A stretch of DNA of 35,595 nucleotides from NCBI GenBank assembly GCA_030614705.1, contig JAUWTN010000005.1, forward strand, positions 1 through 35,595. Direction: 5' to 3'. Under the pieces are notes generated by a model, which ran no database searches, had not been told where the DNA came from, and saw only the letters and a program-made list of their open reading frames with translations. The DNA is from Candidatus Aenigmatarchaeota archaeon. Its GTDB lineage: Archaea; Aenigmatarchaeota; Aenigmatarchaeia; QMZS01. Positions within the stretch are counted from its first letter, which is position 1. Each line of letters begins with the position of its first letter. Shown here in pieces: positions 1 through 8,683 of this stretch. A program made the position numbers and the translations under genes.

Positions 1-1
1 T

Positions 2-3000
2 GATTCAATTGGTGATGAAGAATTGAGCATATATACTCTGACATCAACCCCGATAACCCCAACAACCCCTAGTGGCTGGAACAAATTCTATGCAAACGAC
101 TCAATCTCAGCAGACGGAACAAACATAACTTATCAATTATTAAACGCCACAAACAACGCAACAAAATGCACTGGGTTGACTGGTAACGGCGATGATATTT
201 CAACCTGCGCTTTGGGATTAACTTCAATAAGATTATTAGCAAACCTTACAACAACAAACACAAGCAACACACCAATTTTGTATGACTGGAATGTGAATTG
301 GACAAGCGCCGACGAAACTCCACCCCAATACTTCAACATCACCGCAACCCCCACCGTCGGAATTACCGGCAACGAATCCAACTACACAGTAGACTGGACC
401 GATGGCACAGAACTGGACACTTGCATCTTCTCACACACATTTGAGCCCACAGTACTCGACACACAGGAGCAAGGCACATCCAACCGACTAACCGGTTTTG
501 GCTCAACCCACTACAGGGCCCAGTCTTTTATTCCAAACAGCAGCGGTTATATAATCAATGCAAGTGCTTATCTTGACTATCAGACCGGCACAAAAGGCAA
601 TGTAATTTATGAAATAAGAGCCAATGACATCGATGCACCCGCATCCACAATACTCAGTCAGGCGACCCTTCCTACTGCGCTGATAACAACAGCAGACTGG
701 TATAACGCAAATTTCACTACACCAGCATCCATAACCCTTGGTGTAACCTATTGGCTCGTCATCACCTCTCCCGCATCCTCAACCAACAATGTCTATAGGG
801 TTCATTATTCATCAACAGACACCTATTCAAAAGGTTATATGGCCTACAGCTTTGATTCCGGGTCCAGCTGGACCACCCAGGCATCCTATGATATACGATT
901 TAAAGTAGAGACCGCAGAATTTAATTATAAAAACGAGACAAAACCATTAACCGAAACATCAGACACCTGCACATTTTCAATAACACCTAAATATAATCTG
1001 ACAGGCACTTGGTACCAATGTGCAAATGATACTCTTAATAACCTGAACTGCACCCCGGAGCAGACCTATCATGTAATCACAGCAGAAGACACAGAATATC
1101 CTAAAGGAAAACTTCTATCACCACTAAACAATTCAAAAGTAAACGGCAATGTTACAATAGTAGCAACAGTTTCAGATAACGTTGGTCTTGATTATGCGTA
1201 TTTCCAGTGGAAAAATACAACAGATCCATGGATTAATCTTACTGATTGTTTGGTAGACTGCCTCAGTTTGCCTACTTGTAATCCAAATTGCATATGGATC
1301 ACTGCAGATTTTGAAAACAGCACCGAAGGCTATGAAATAAGAGTTGTACCTGTAGATTTAAGTGGAAACAAAAATACAAGCACAGCACAGTTTAATTATT
1401 TTATAGACCGGTATGCTCCTTTCATAGAAAACATCACAACAACTTATCCGTCCGCCCAGACTTACATAGCAAATGGGCAGACAGTATCTTTAAACTTAAG
1501 CGCAAGAGACTCACCAGAGCATGAGTCTGGGATAAACACCACGTGGGTTGATTTAAGCAATCTGAACACTTCCAACAACATTACTATGGCATTTGTATCT
1601 GGTAACAAAGAGGCCGGCTACTGGTCAGACTGGGAATTGAATGTTACCTTATCAGGTGCAACAACAGGAACACAGACCGCAGTGATTACAGTTTATGACA
1701 ACGCGACCCCCGAAAACAACATAAGAACAGGTGATGTTTTTGTAGTCAATGTTGACGCAGACTCACCGCAATATTACGATATTTCAAGAGACTCAGACCC
1801 GATTTACATAGATGCCAATGTAACTTATCAGGTCAGATGGACCGACAATATTGACCTGAAATCTTACATTTTCAGTTCAAACTTCACAACCGTCTGGACT
1901 AACGACACCATACAAAATCTGACAGGCACACAAAACTGGTCTGTGGTGACTAAAAACATGACAAACAGCGGAAACTTTGGCTGGAGAATCTATGCCTTTG
2001 ACCACATTAATAACTCAAATGATACAGGGATTCAATACATAACAATTTTATCCACTTTTATACCCTCTCCCGTTGTCACTTTAATAGGACCTTCCACAGA
2101 TATCACAACAACAAACACAACCATAAATTTCACATATAACATAACAGATTTGACAGACGAGCAGTTGGACACATGTGAGCTATACCTTGACTGGACATTA
2201 AACGCCACAGATAATACTATCCTGATTGATGACACAATGAACTTCACAATTGATGGAATAACAGACGATTATCATGAATGGTATGTCCGCTGCAACAACA
2301 CAGACAATGCCTGGGGAATAAGCGATACATGGAATTTTATAATTGACACAATCAATCCATCAATAAATTTCACAGATCCAACAACACAAACAGGCAATCA
2401 CCAGCAAAATTACATTGAAGCCAATGTAACAGCATCAGATACAAACTTGGCAAATATAACAATTTACCTTTACAACTCCACAGGTTTACTTTACAATTTC
2501 ACAAATTCAACAGGATTCTTCTACAATTTCACAAATCTCGACTATGGAACCTATTACCTAAACGCAACAGCAAATGACTCAGCAGGAAACACAAATAGCA
2601 CAGAAACTAGAACAATAACACTTAACACCGCTCCAACAATTTCAGTTCATGAAACTGATAACTCAACAGACAAATCATGGGCTATCTATAACCTTCCACT
2701 CGACTTCCAGTATTATTGCTATGCAGGAGTGGATGGGGTTTGCGATGACAGTAAAGCATATGATACTGATGACAGTACCTGCAATTTCACTATTGAGAAT
2801 AATGGTAGCCTTACTGTTGATGTTTTGATGTATGCTCTCGGAAATTACTCTGACAATTATTTTATATGTTCAAGCTCTGATGCAAATGATGACGGGGACT
2901 ATGATGATGGGGATTATGATTGTAAAGATGCTCTATTATCAAACAGAAATGGCGCAGATAATATGCAGATTTATAATGGATCTGCATGGTTCAATGTATC

Positions 3001-3196
3001 TAATAAATATATGGATGGAACTTCATATGGGCTGGCAATAGCCTGCGACCTGCCTGCAGATACCAATCTGAGTGGTATAGATTTTCAGGTAAGGGTTCCC
3101 AATTGTGTTGCTGTAGACGATTACAGCGCAACCCTCCAGTTTGTTGCATACTCTGAGATTTCAGGTTGCAGTATAGGGAGTTATTTCGAACCTTAA
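2..3196 (+). CDS. Giant exported surface protein with Ig-like repeats, 5' end outside the window
   Basis: The frame is open to the first bases of the window, so this is the C-terminal ~1064 residues of a larger protein. The TTG at 23 is probably internal. Composition is that of an archaeal envelope protein: very rich in Thr, Asn and Ser, with dozens of N-x-S/T sequons. It contains repeated Ig/cadherin-like blocks (for example around nt 1100-1400 and 2340-2630) and a ~150-residue beta domain around nt 460-925 of the kind seen in extracellular binding proteins. The last ~180 residues (nt ~2650-3193), with several Cys and an Asp-rich stretch, resemble the secreted protein at 4575-5213. There is no C-terminal transmembrane anchor. 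Base composition is more C-rich than the genes downstream. Likely an S-layer-like or adhesive protein; its ligand cannot be told. Confidence 0.75.
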   Translation, partial: DSIGDEELSIYTLTSTPITPTTPSGWNKFYANDSISADGTNITYQLLNATNNATKCTGLTGNGDDISTCALGLTSIRLLANLTTTNTSNTPILYDWNVNWTSADETPPQYFNITATPTVGITGNESNYTVDWTDGTELDTCIFSHTFEPTVLDTQEQGTSNRLTGFGSTHYRAQSFIPNSSGYIINASAYLDYQTGTKGNVIYEIRANDIDAPASTILSQATLPTALITTADWYNANFTTPASITLGVTYWLVITSPASSTNNVYRVHYSSTDTYSKGYMAYSFDSGSSWTTQASYDIRFKVETAEFNYKNETKPLTETSDTCTFSITPKYNLTGTWYQCANDTLNNLNCTPEQTYHVITAEDTEYPKGKLLSPLNNSKVNGNVTIVATVSDNVGLDYAYFQWKNTTDPWINLTDCLVDCLSLPTCNPNCIWITADFENSTEGYEIRVVPVDLSGNKNTSTAQFNYFIDRYAPFIENITTTYPSAQTYIANGQTVSLNLSARDSPEHESGINTTWVDLSNLNTSNNITMAFVSGNKEAGYWSDWELNVTLSGATTGTQTAVITVYDNATPENNIRTGDVFVVNVDADSPQYYDISRDSDPIYIDANVTYQVRWTDNIDLKSYIFSSNFTTVWTNDTIQNLTGTQNWSVVTKNMTNSGNFGWRIYAFDHINNSNDTGIQYITILSTFIPSPVVTLIGPSTDITTTNTTINFTYNITDLTDEQLDTCELYLDWTLNATDNTILIDDTMNFTIDGITDDYHEWYVRCNNTDNAWGISDTWNFIIDTINPSINFTDPTTQTGNHQQNYIEANVTASDTNLANITIYLYNSTGLLYNFTNSTGFFYNFTNLDYGTYYLNATANDSAGNTNSTETRTITLNTAPTISVHETDNSTDKSWAIYNLPLDFQYYCYAGVDGVCDDSKAYDTDDSTCNFTIENNGSLTVDVLMYALGNYSDNYFICSSSDANDDGDYDDGDYDCKDALLSNRNGADNMQIYNGSAWFNVSNKYMDGTSYGLAIACDLPADTNLSGIDFQVRVPNCVAVDDYSATLQFVAYSEISGCSIGSYFEP
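2477..2536 (+). repeat. 30-bp in-frame tandem duplication
   Basis: Two adjacent 30-nt units encode STGLLYNFTN and STGFFYNFTN. They differ at only a few bases, so this is a recent or homogenised duplication of ten codons inside an Ig-like repeat. Each unit carries an NFT glycosylation sequon. Confidence 0.7.
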
Positions 3197-3237
3197 TGCC
3201 AATAATTTAACTGAAAGGATTAAAATTATATAATTAT

Positions 3238-4335
3238 ATGAACTATTTAAGAAAAACACTGCTCCTGATGATTTTGATGATAATATTCAGTCAGATTACT
3301 CTGGCAATTAAAATATCTCCCCCTATTAATGCTGGAATGCTGGAACCAAAAACATCTTATGAATTTCTTATATCCCTGACAAATCAGGAAAATAAAACAA
3401 TTGAACTATTTTTAGATTTGACCTCCAGAGCAGAATATTTAAGTCTTTATTCTACATTTGAATCAAGCATTAATCTTGCTCCCTATAAAACAAAAAATAT
3501 ATTAATTACAATTCATACCCAGGAACCCGGCATCTTCAATCCAGGTAATCATATCCTAACAATTCTGCCAGAAACAACATCAAGCGGAAATGGTGTTGGA
3601 ATTATATCTTCCCCTGTAATAGAAATAAAATTCACAATCCCAGGCAATGTTACAAAAAAATTGGAACTAAATAATTTCAATGTTGTTCAGGGAGAAAATA
3701 ATATAGATCTCCAATTATCTGCTGAGAATACTGGAAATGTTAGAGTCGGGGCATTTCCAATTGTGGAAATACAAAAATATCATGGTACTAATTCATACCC
3801 TCTAAATCCCCCTGTTGAAATAAAAGGAAAAACCCAGTATTTAATTTACCCTGAAGATTTAATCAGCATGAATCTTGTATGTGATATCTCCTCACTCAAT
3901 GCAGGAAAATATAAAGCAATCGCTAAAGTAGAATATGACAATAAAGAAACAAATATTATTTCCCATGATTTTACAATTGAAAAAGAAGAAAAATCAGATG
4001 AAGATAAAAAAGAACCAAACAGCAACCCTTCTTCTGAAAACAATTATGATGAACCTTACAATCAAGAAACCGGAACAATCAACATTGGAGGCAATCTCTT
4101 AGATGAAACACAAAACCAACCTGAAATAGAAAGAAAAGAACTCCGTATATCAAATCTTAAAATTGAACCTATAGAAGGAGAAAATGGTTTAATAATAAGG
4201 ATAGAAATTGAAAATATTTACAAAGACAATATAAATTATGAAGCTATCTTCAGTCTATTTGATGAATTAGGAAACAAGGTGGATGAGATGACTGAAGTTG
4301 GAGAAGTAAATGGTTTTGAAATAAAAAATCTGTAA
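3238..4335 (+). CDS. Exported Ig/CARDB-like surface protein, cut by an in-frame TAA before its membrane anchor
   Basis: The protein starts with a signal peptide (residues ~1-23, charged MNYLRK then a hydrophobic core). Two beta-sandwich regions of the CARDB/NEW3 kind follow (~25-140 and ~145-245), then a charged Glu/Lys/Asn/Pro linker (~248-300) and a third beta domain. The TAA at 4333-4335 ends the protein inside this last domain. Beyond it, in the same frame, the domain finishes and a transmembrane helix follows (4336-4572). The intact protein would have ~444 residues and be membrane-anchored. It is the first gene of a run to 11103 and resembles in layout the 5210-7060 protein. As written it would be secreted rather than anchored. 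Whether this is a nonsense mutation, a sequencing error or readthrough cannot be decided here. Confidence 0.75.
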   Translation: MNYLRKTLLLMILMIIFSQITLAIKISPPINAGMLEPKTSYEFLISLTNQENKTIELFLDLTSRAEYLSLYSTFESSINLAPYKTKNILITIHTQEPGIFNPGNHILTILPETTSSGNGVGIISSPVIEIKFTIPGNVTKKLELNNFNVVQGENNIDLQLSAENTGNVRVGAFPIVEIQKYHGTNSYPLNPPVEIKGKTQYLIYPEDLISMNLVCDISSLNAGKYKAIAKVEYDNKETNIISHDFTIEKEEKSDEDKKEPNSNPSSENNYDEPYNQETGTINIGGNLLDETQNQPEIERKELRISNLKIEPIEGENGLIIRIEIENIYKDNINYEAIFSLFDELGNKVDEMTEVGEVNGFEIKNL

Positions 4336-4572
4336 AAAATCTTGTATGGAAAACCAGGAGATTATAAAATAAATGTAAAAGTGGAATATGAAAATGGAAT
4401 GGATGAAAAAGAAATCTGGGCACAATTGCCTGAAGAAAAAAATCTAAAAGAAACAGAAAAAAATCCCACTGGTTTTTTTATATTTAACCCTCTCAAAGAA
4501 AATATCTGGCTCTTGTTAATAATAACACTTGCATTAATTTCTGTTTTTATATATAAAAAACGCAATAAATAA
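4336..4572 (+). pseudogene. In-frame C-terminal remainder of the preceding gene, with membrane anchor
   Basis: This continues 3238-4335 in the same frame directly after the TAA. It encodes the last beta strands of an Ig-like domain (GKPGDYKINVKVEYENG), an acidic linker, a transmembrane helix (NIWLLLIITLALISVFIYK) and a short basic tail. The domain plus stop-transfer layout matches the ends of the 8680-11103 protein and its relatives. It is therefore read as the severed tail rather than an independent gene. A TTG at 4342 could start a separate 76-residue product, but that would lack a signal peptide. The next gene starts 2 bp after its stop. Confidence 0.65.
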
Positions 4573-4574
4573 AA

Positions 4575-5213
4575 ATGAATCTCAAATACTTTCTTTTGAT
4601 TTTAATAACAATTCTTTTGTTAGGTTCAAATATAATTTCAGGAAATTCAATTTTTACAGGTCTGTTTGGAGCCACTACTTCAGTCGGTATTATTAATCAG
4701 GTTGATGCCGTGATGTATGAAGAGCAAAAAGAAGATGTTATATTCCAGATTAATTTGAACGATAATGGCAGTTGGTATAGTTATAACGGCAGTTTTGGGG
4801 GGATAAAAAGCGGATATGATGATTATGATAATTTAACTCAAACATTTACTTTGGAAAATATTGGGAGCGTAAATATAGACATTCTTATAGCCTCAGAAGA
4901 TTTTGGTGAAAATGGAAGTTATATAAATGCGGACCTTGCCAATGGCGATTTGCAGATTTATATCCCGGGAATTGGGTGGAGAAACATACCTGACAATAAT
5001 GATGCTGACATAGACGGAATAAAAGATAATAGCGAACTGTGCATCGCAAATGATTTAAAAGTTGGCAATAATGTGCAGGGATTTGATTTTCAGGTCAGAG
5101 GAAATCTTTCAGGCAACTATACCTCCCAATTGACAATTACCGCATATAATAATCACACAGTTAACCCATGCACAGGGTCGGGAATTTATATAAATGTAGG
5201 TGAACTATCATGA
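4575..5213 (+). CDS. Small secreted protein sharing a module with the giant surface protein; possible filament subunit
   Basis: 212 residues with an N-terminal signal peptide (MNLKYFLLILITILLLGSN). The mature part is a single beta-rich domain. The segment TFTLENIGSVNIDILIAS, then LQIY...GW, then LCIANDL and GFDFQVRGNLSGNYTSQLTI line up by eye with the C-terminal module of the protein at 2-3196 (TIENNGSLTVDVLMYA, MQIYNGSAWF, LAIACDLP, GIDFQVRVPN). The pattern 'E-N-x-G-S-x-x-(I/V)' is also seen in TasA/camelysin-type fibre proteins; membership there is speculation. It begins 2 bp after the previous stop and its TGA overlaps the next ATG (ATGA), so the genes are coupled. Confidence 0.7.
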   Translation: MNLKYFLLILITILLLGSNIISGNSIFTGLFGATTSVGIINQVDAVMYEEQKEDVIFQINLNDNGSWYSYNGSFGGIKSGYDDYDNLTQTFTLENIGSVNIDILIASEDFGENGSYINADLANGDLQIYIPGIGWRNIPDNNDADIDGIKDNSELCIANDLKVGNNVQGFDFQVRGNLSGNYTSQLTITAYNNHTVNPCTGSGIYINVGELS

Positions 5214-7060
5214 TGATGATAATAAACAAAGCGATTATTTATCTCATCCTGCTAATCTGTTTTGTTTCTCCAATACTTGGTGTTGGCATACTTCCTTCAG
5301 ATCGGGAAGGAAGTGAACTTGATTTGGATATAATCTACAATTTTTCATTTACTCTAACAAACACGCATCCTTATGATTTAAATATAACCTTTGAAACAAT
5401 GAACAATAATCTTAAATCTTATATTACTTACAATCCATCAACCCTGACTTTGAATACCACCGATAATAAAATTCCATTCAATGTAATAATAAACCCGAAG
5501 AATATACCTCACGGAGATTACACCTTAATATTCAGACCAAATGCAATCTCATACAAACCGGAAATTAATTATACTGAAAATACCTCTCTGGCAGGGATAA
5601 TAATCCCCACAGCCACAGGAACAATTAGTTTTAATGTGCCTGAAGAACCGGAAATTCCAGATGATCCCCCATCTCCGGATGAACCTTCAGATAGTTTCAC
5701 CGGAGGTTCAATAGGAGAAATGCCCTTAATACCAAAAACCAAATTGCTTGAAATTGAAGTCCCTGTATTTGTTAAACTCACTGAAGAAAGTGTTTCCGTC
5801 ATAATTAAACTTAAAAATATGGGAACAGAAAATCTTCAAAATCTTTCAATTACCCTGACCCCAGATAATCCAATAGCACTGAAATATAACTCAATTATAG
5901 GATATTTAAATGCTGGTGAAGAAAAAAATATTCTGGTTGAAATTAGCAATGCCACCTCAATCCAAACCGGAATTAAAATAAATGTTTATGACTCTGAAAA
6001 CAACTGGAGCGCATTGTTTTTGGTTTACACTGAAACCTCAAGAAGTGATATTGAAACAGGATGCATTAGAATAGAACCAAAAAATTTCAGGATTGAAGCA
6101 GACAAAAACACCTCATTAAATTTAACGCTCATCAACATATGCAATACAACATTAAATAATATTGGTGTGGAAATAAACCAATTAAATTATAAAAAAACTC
6201 TGCAAACACTTGAAGACCAGACAACAATTGAACTAAATTTAATTCTCAAAGAAGGCGAATATAGCTATGAAATTAAATCCGTTTATGAAGGGGGAAGTTC
6301 AACAAGCAGGATTACAATACAATCTATAGACTACCAACAGTTTTTGGACGAAATAAAAAAACTTGAACAAATGCTGGAGGAAATTAAAATTAAAATTAAA
6401 TTAACACCTTATATTCCAAACAAAGATAACCTTATTAATGAAACAAATGAAATGGAGTACTTGATTAACTATTCTAAAGAACTTCTGAACCAGGACAAAA
6501 TCCAAAATCTGCAAGCTTTATTAACGCAAATCAGAAAAAATGGAGGGGTAATTCTCAACCACCTTAATTTATGGATAATAATAAATCTATTGGCGATTTT
6601 GCTATTATTCTCCATGCCGGCAATCATATGGTTCCTGATAAAAATTCTGGAAAAGAAAGAACTTGAAAAAGAAATAGGCGCTTATTCAAAAAGAGTCCAA
6701 AAAAAATACACTCAGGAATTGAGAAAAAAGATAAAACTTAGAATTAAAAAACCCAAGAAAAAGAAAGAAAATATAGAATTAGAAAAAGCGGAAAGAAATG
6801 AGGAAAACAATAAAACAAAACAAAAAACGAAGAATTTGGGAGAAAAAATAAAAAAATTGAGGAACAGAATAAATAAAAAAATATCCAAAACAAAAAAAAT
6901 AATTAAAAAACCCAATGAAAAAAGAGAAAATGAAAAAACAGTAAAGAAAATGAAAATAAAAGAGAACTCAAAGACAAAATTAAAAAAGAAAGAAGATATA
7001 AAATCAAAAAAAAGAAAACATAAAATATCTGTAAAAAGGAAAAAATATGCAAAGAAATAA
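5210..7060 (+). CDS. Single-pass surface protein with a very lysine-rich cytoplasmic tail
   Basis: 616 residues. A signal peptide (~1-24) is followed by a beta domain, a Pro/Glu/Asp linker (~144-162), two more CARDB-like beta domains (~178-275 and ~283-372) and a predicted coiled coil (~375-445). One transmembrane helix (~452-478) then leads into a 138-residue tail that is about half Lys/Arg, with little hydrophobic content. If the topology is outside-in, the tail is cytoplasmic. It could bind nucleic acid, an acidic partner or the inner membrane face. No catalytic motif is seen. The ATG overlaps the preceding TGA, and the last 14 nt overlap the next gene. The encoded MinD-type ATPase two genes on is a natural candidate cytoplasmic partner (inference). 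Confidence 0.7.
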   Translation: MMMIINKAIIYLILLICFVSPILGVGILPSDREGSELDLDIIYNFSFTLTNTHPYDLNITFETMNNNLKSYITYNPSTLTLNTTDNKIPFNVIINPKNIPHGDYTLIFRPNAISYKPEINYTENTSLAGIIIPTATGTISFNVPEEPEIPDDPPSPDEPSDSFTGGSIGEMPLIPKTKLLEIEVPVFVKLTEESVSVIIKLKNMGTENLQNLSITLTPDNPIALKYNSIIGYLNAGEEKNILVEISNATSIQTGIKINVYDSENNWSALFLVYTETSRSDIETGCIRIEPKNFRIEADKNTSLNLTLINICNTTLNNIGVEINQLNYKKTLQTLEDQTTIELNLILKEGEYSYEIKSVYEGGSSTSRITIQSIDYQQFLDEIKKLEQMLEEIKIKIKLTPYIPNKDNLINETNEMEYLINYSKELLNQDKIQNLQALLTQIRKNGGVILNHLNLWIIINLLAILLLFSMPAIIWFLIKILEKKELEKEIGAYSKRVQKKYTQELRKKIKLRIKKPKKKKENIELEKAERNEENNKTKQKTKNLGEKIKKLRNRINKKISKTKKIIKKPNEKRENEKTVKKMKIKENSKTKLKKKEDIKSKKRKHKISVKRKKYAKK

Positions 7061-7811
7061 AATTAATGGGAAAAATCGCGCATTTAAAAAAATATATTTT
7101 CTGTATTGCTGTATTTTGATAATATGCTTACTCGCAATATCATGGAGCAATGCATCAATTACCGGTAAACTGACCGGAATTTCGCCCCAGCAGGAAAATA
7201 TCATATTGGAAAATCAAATAACTGAGATATTTCCGCAAACAGAAAATGAACCAAAATCTCAGGATTATAAACTTTACTGGGCAGAAAACAAAGAAAAAAT
7301 TAATAATATCTTCAATTCATACATAAAAAAATATCATAAAATAGATTGCATTGATTACAACCAGCTAAGAAGTTTGCTGCAACCAAATCAAAAAATCAAA
7401 AAAATTGCAAAGAACCTGACACATAACTCAACCACAGAACTTGAAACCGCATATATCTTGCATCAATTCGTATACAACAATATTAAGTACGCAGAAATAG
7501 ATAATCCAATGAATCCAGCACAGATATTATTATCAAAAAAAGGTGACTGCTCCGAAAAAGCTATTTTATTAAACAGCCTCTTGGAATCAATAAATATTGA
7601 TTCTTATATTGCTGACGGCAATAAACACAAATATATTTTTGTAAAAATAGACAATATTTGGGCGCCTATAGACCCTTCAACAAAGGATTTTTATTTTGTT
7701 TGTAAAAACTGGAACAACAAAAATATAAGTTATTATCACTCAGAAACACAGTCTTTTTTATTCAATTCAAAAGCGACTTTATCCAATAAAAACTGGTGCA
7801 ACTCCCCTTAA
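7047..7811 (+). CDS. Membrane-anchored transglutaminase-like cysteine enzyme
   Basis: 254 residues. An N-terminal hydrophobic segment (~16-34) serves as signal anchor or signal peptide. The C-terminal half has the transglutaminase-like papain fold: helix TAYILHQFVYNNIKYAE, then KKGDCSEKAILLNSLL with the nucleophile Cys168, His194 in NKHKYIFV and Asp209 in WAPIDPS, giving the Cys-His-Asp triad in the usual order and spacing. In archaea and bacteria this family includes proteases and amide-bond-forming or cleaving enzymes. Its place among exported proteins suggests extracellular processing or cross-linking of them, which is inference. The start overlaps the end of 5210-7060 by 14 nt. Confidence 0.75.
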   Translation: MQRNKINGKNRAFKKIYFLYCCILIICLLAISWSNASITGKLTGISPQQENIILENQITEIFPQTENEPKSQDYKLYWAENKEKINNIFNSYIKKYHKIDCIDYNQLRSLLQPNQKIKKIAKNLTHNSTTELETAYILHQFVYNNIKYAEIDNPMNPAQILLSKKGDCSEKAILLNSLLESINIDSYIADGNKHKYIFVKIDNIWAPIDPSTKDFYFVCKNWNNKNISYYHSETQSFLFNSKATLSNKNWCNSP

Positions 7812-7843
7812 AGAGGTTATTTGATATAAAAGTATATTTAACT

Positions 7844-8683
7844 ATGGCACTGAATTTTTATCAGGAAAAAGACAAAAATTCTTTTAAAAATCAAATTAAA
7901 AAAATCGATGAAGCAATCAAAAACAAGCAAACAAAAAGAATTATCGGAATTGCATCGGGCAAAGGTGGTGTTGGAAAAACACTGGTAACCATAAACCTTG
8001 GATTGGCAATCAATAAATTTGGAGAAAATATTACTTTGGTTGATGCGGATATCACTGCTTCAAATCTTGGACTTCAGCTCGGAACTTTTTCTTTTCCAAC
8101 TAACCTGCAGGAAGTTTTAAATGGAAAATCAAAAATACGCAAAGCAATCTATTCAACATCCACAGGATTTAATTTAATCCCCTCCTCTATTGCGTTAGGT
8201 TCCATCAACGCAAAAACAAACAATCTTAAAAAAGTGCTAAAAAAATTAAACGGGCTTATCTTAATTGATTGTCCTCCGGGTTTGGATAAAGACTCGGTTA
8301 ATGTATTAAATTCGTGCGATGATCTTATTGTTGTTGCAACTCCAGATCTTCCTGCAATGACCAATGCCGCAAAAACAATTCAAATCGCAAAAAAAATGAA
8401 GAAAGAAATTCTCGGCGTGGTTGTAAACAGATATAATCATGATAAATATGAATTATCATCTAATGAAATCGAATTAATGTGCGGCGCGCCCATATTAAGT
8501 AAAATACCTGAAGAATCTGACATTAGAAAAAGTTTATTTGTAAGAGCTCCGGTTTTAGATTACAATAATTACTCAAAAGCAACAATAGAATTTTATAAAC
8601 TTGCTGCAAAATTAATTAAACAGGATTACAACCCACCGGACTTTTTAAGTTTAAAAAGATTTTTGCAGAAATTCAAAAAATGA
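7844..8683 (+). CDS. MinD/ParA-family P-loop ATPase
   Basis: About 279 residues. The deviant Walker A motif SGKGGVGKT begins ~30 residues from this start; switch I (LVDADITASNLG) and switch II/Walker B (LILIDCPPGLDKD) follow, then GVVVNRY. This is the MinD/ParA/SIMIBI signature: ATP-dependent dimerisation, usually used to position cargo on a membrane or the nucleoid. The ATG at 7844 is preferred because the 16 residues from an upstream ATG at 7796 (inside the previous gene) do not look like family sequence; 7796 remains possible. No clear C-terminal amphipathic MinD helix is seen, though the end is basic. Its TGA overlaps the ATG of the next surface gene, so the ATPase is embedded in a surface-protein operon. 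Confidence 0.85.
   Translation: MALNFYQEKDKNSFKNQIKKIDEAIKNKQTKRIIGIASGKGGVGKTLVTINLGLAINKFGENITLVDADITASNLGLQLGTFSFPTNLQEVLNGKSKIRKAIYSTSTGFNLIPSSIALGSINAKTNNLKKVLKKLNGLILIDCPPGLDKDSVNVLNSCDDLIVVATPDLPAMTNAAKTIQIAKKMKKEILGVVVNRYNHDKYELSSNEIELMCGAPILSKIPEESDIRKSLFVRAPVLDYNNYSKATIEFYKLAAKLIKQDYNPPDFLSLKRFLQKFKK

Noticed and set aside
4333-4335. Reassignment of TAA as a sense codon, suggested by two in-frame TAAs
   Set aside because: Many genes here clearly end in TAA right before the next start (for example 4570-4572 and 13647-13649), so TAA is a working stop. UAA is also not the codon for pyrrolysine or selenocysteine.
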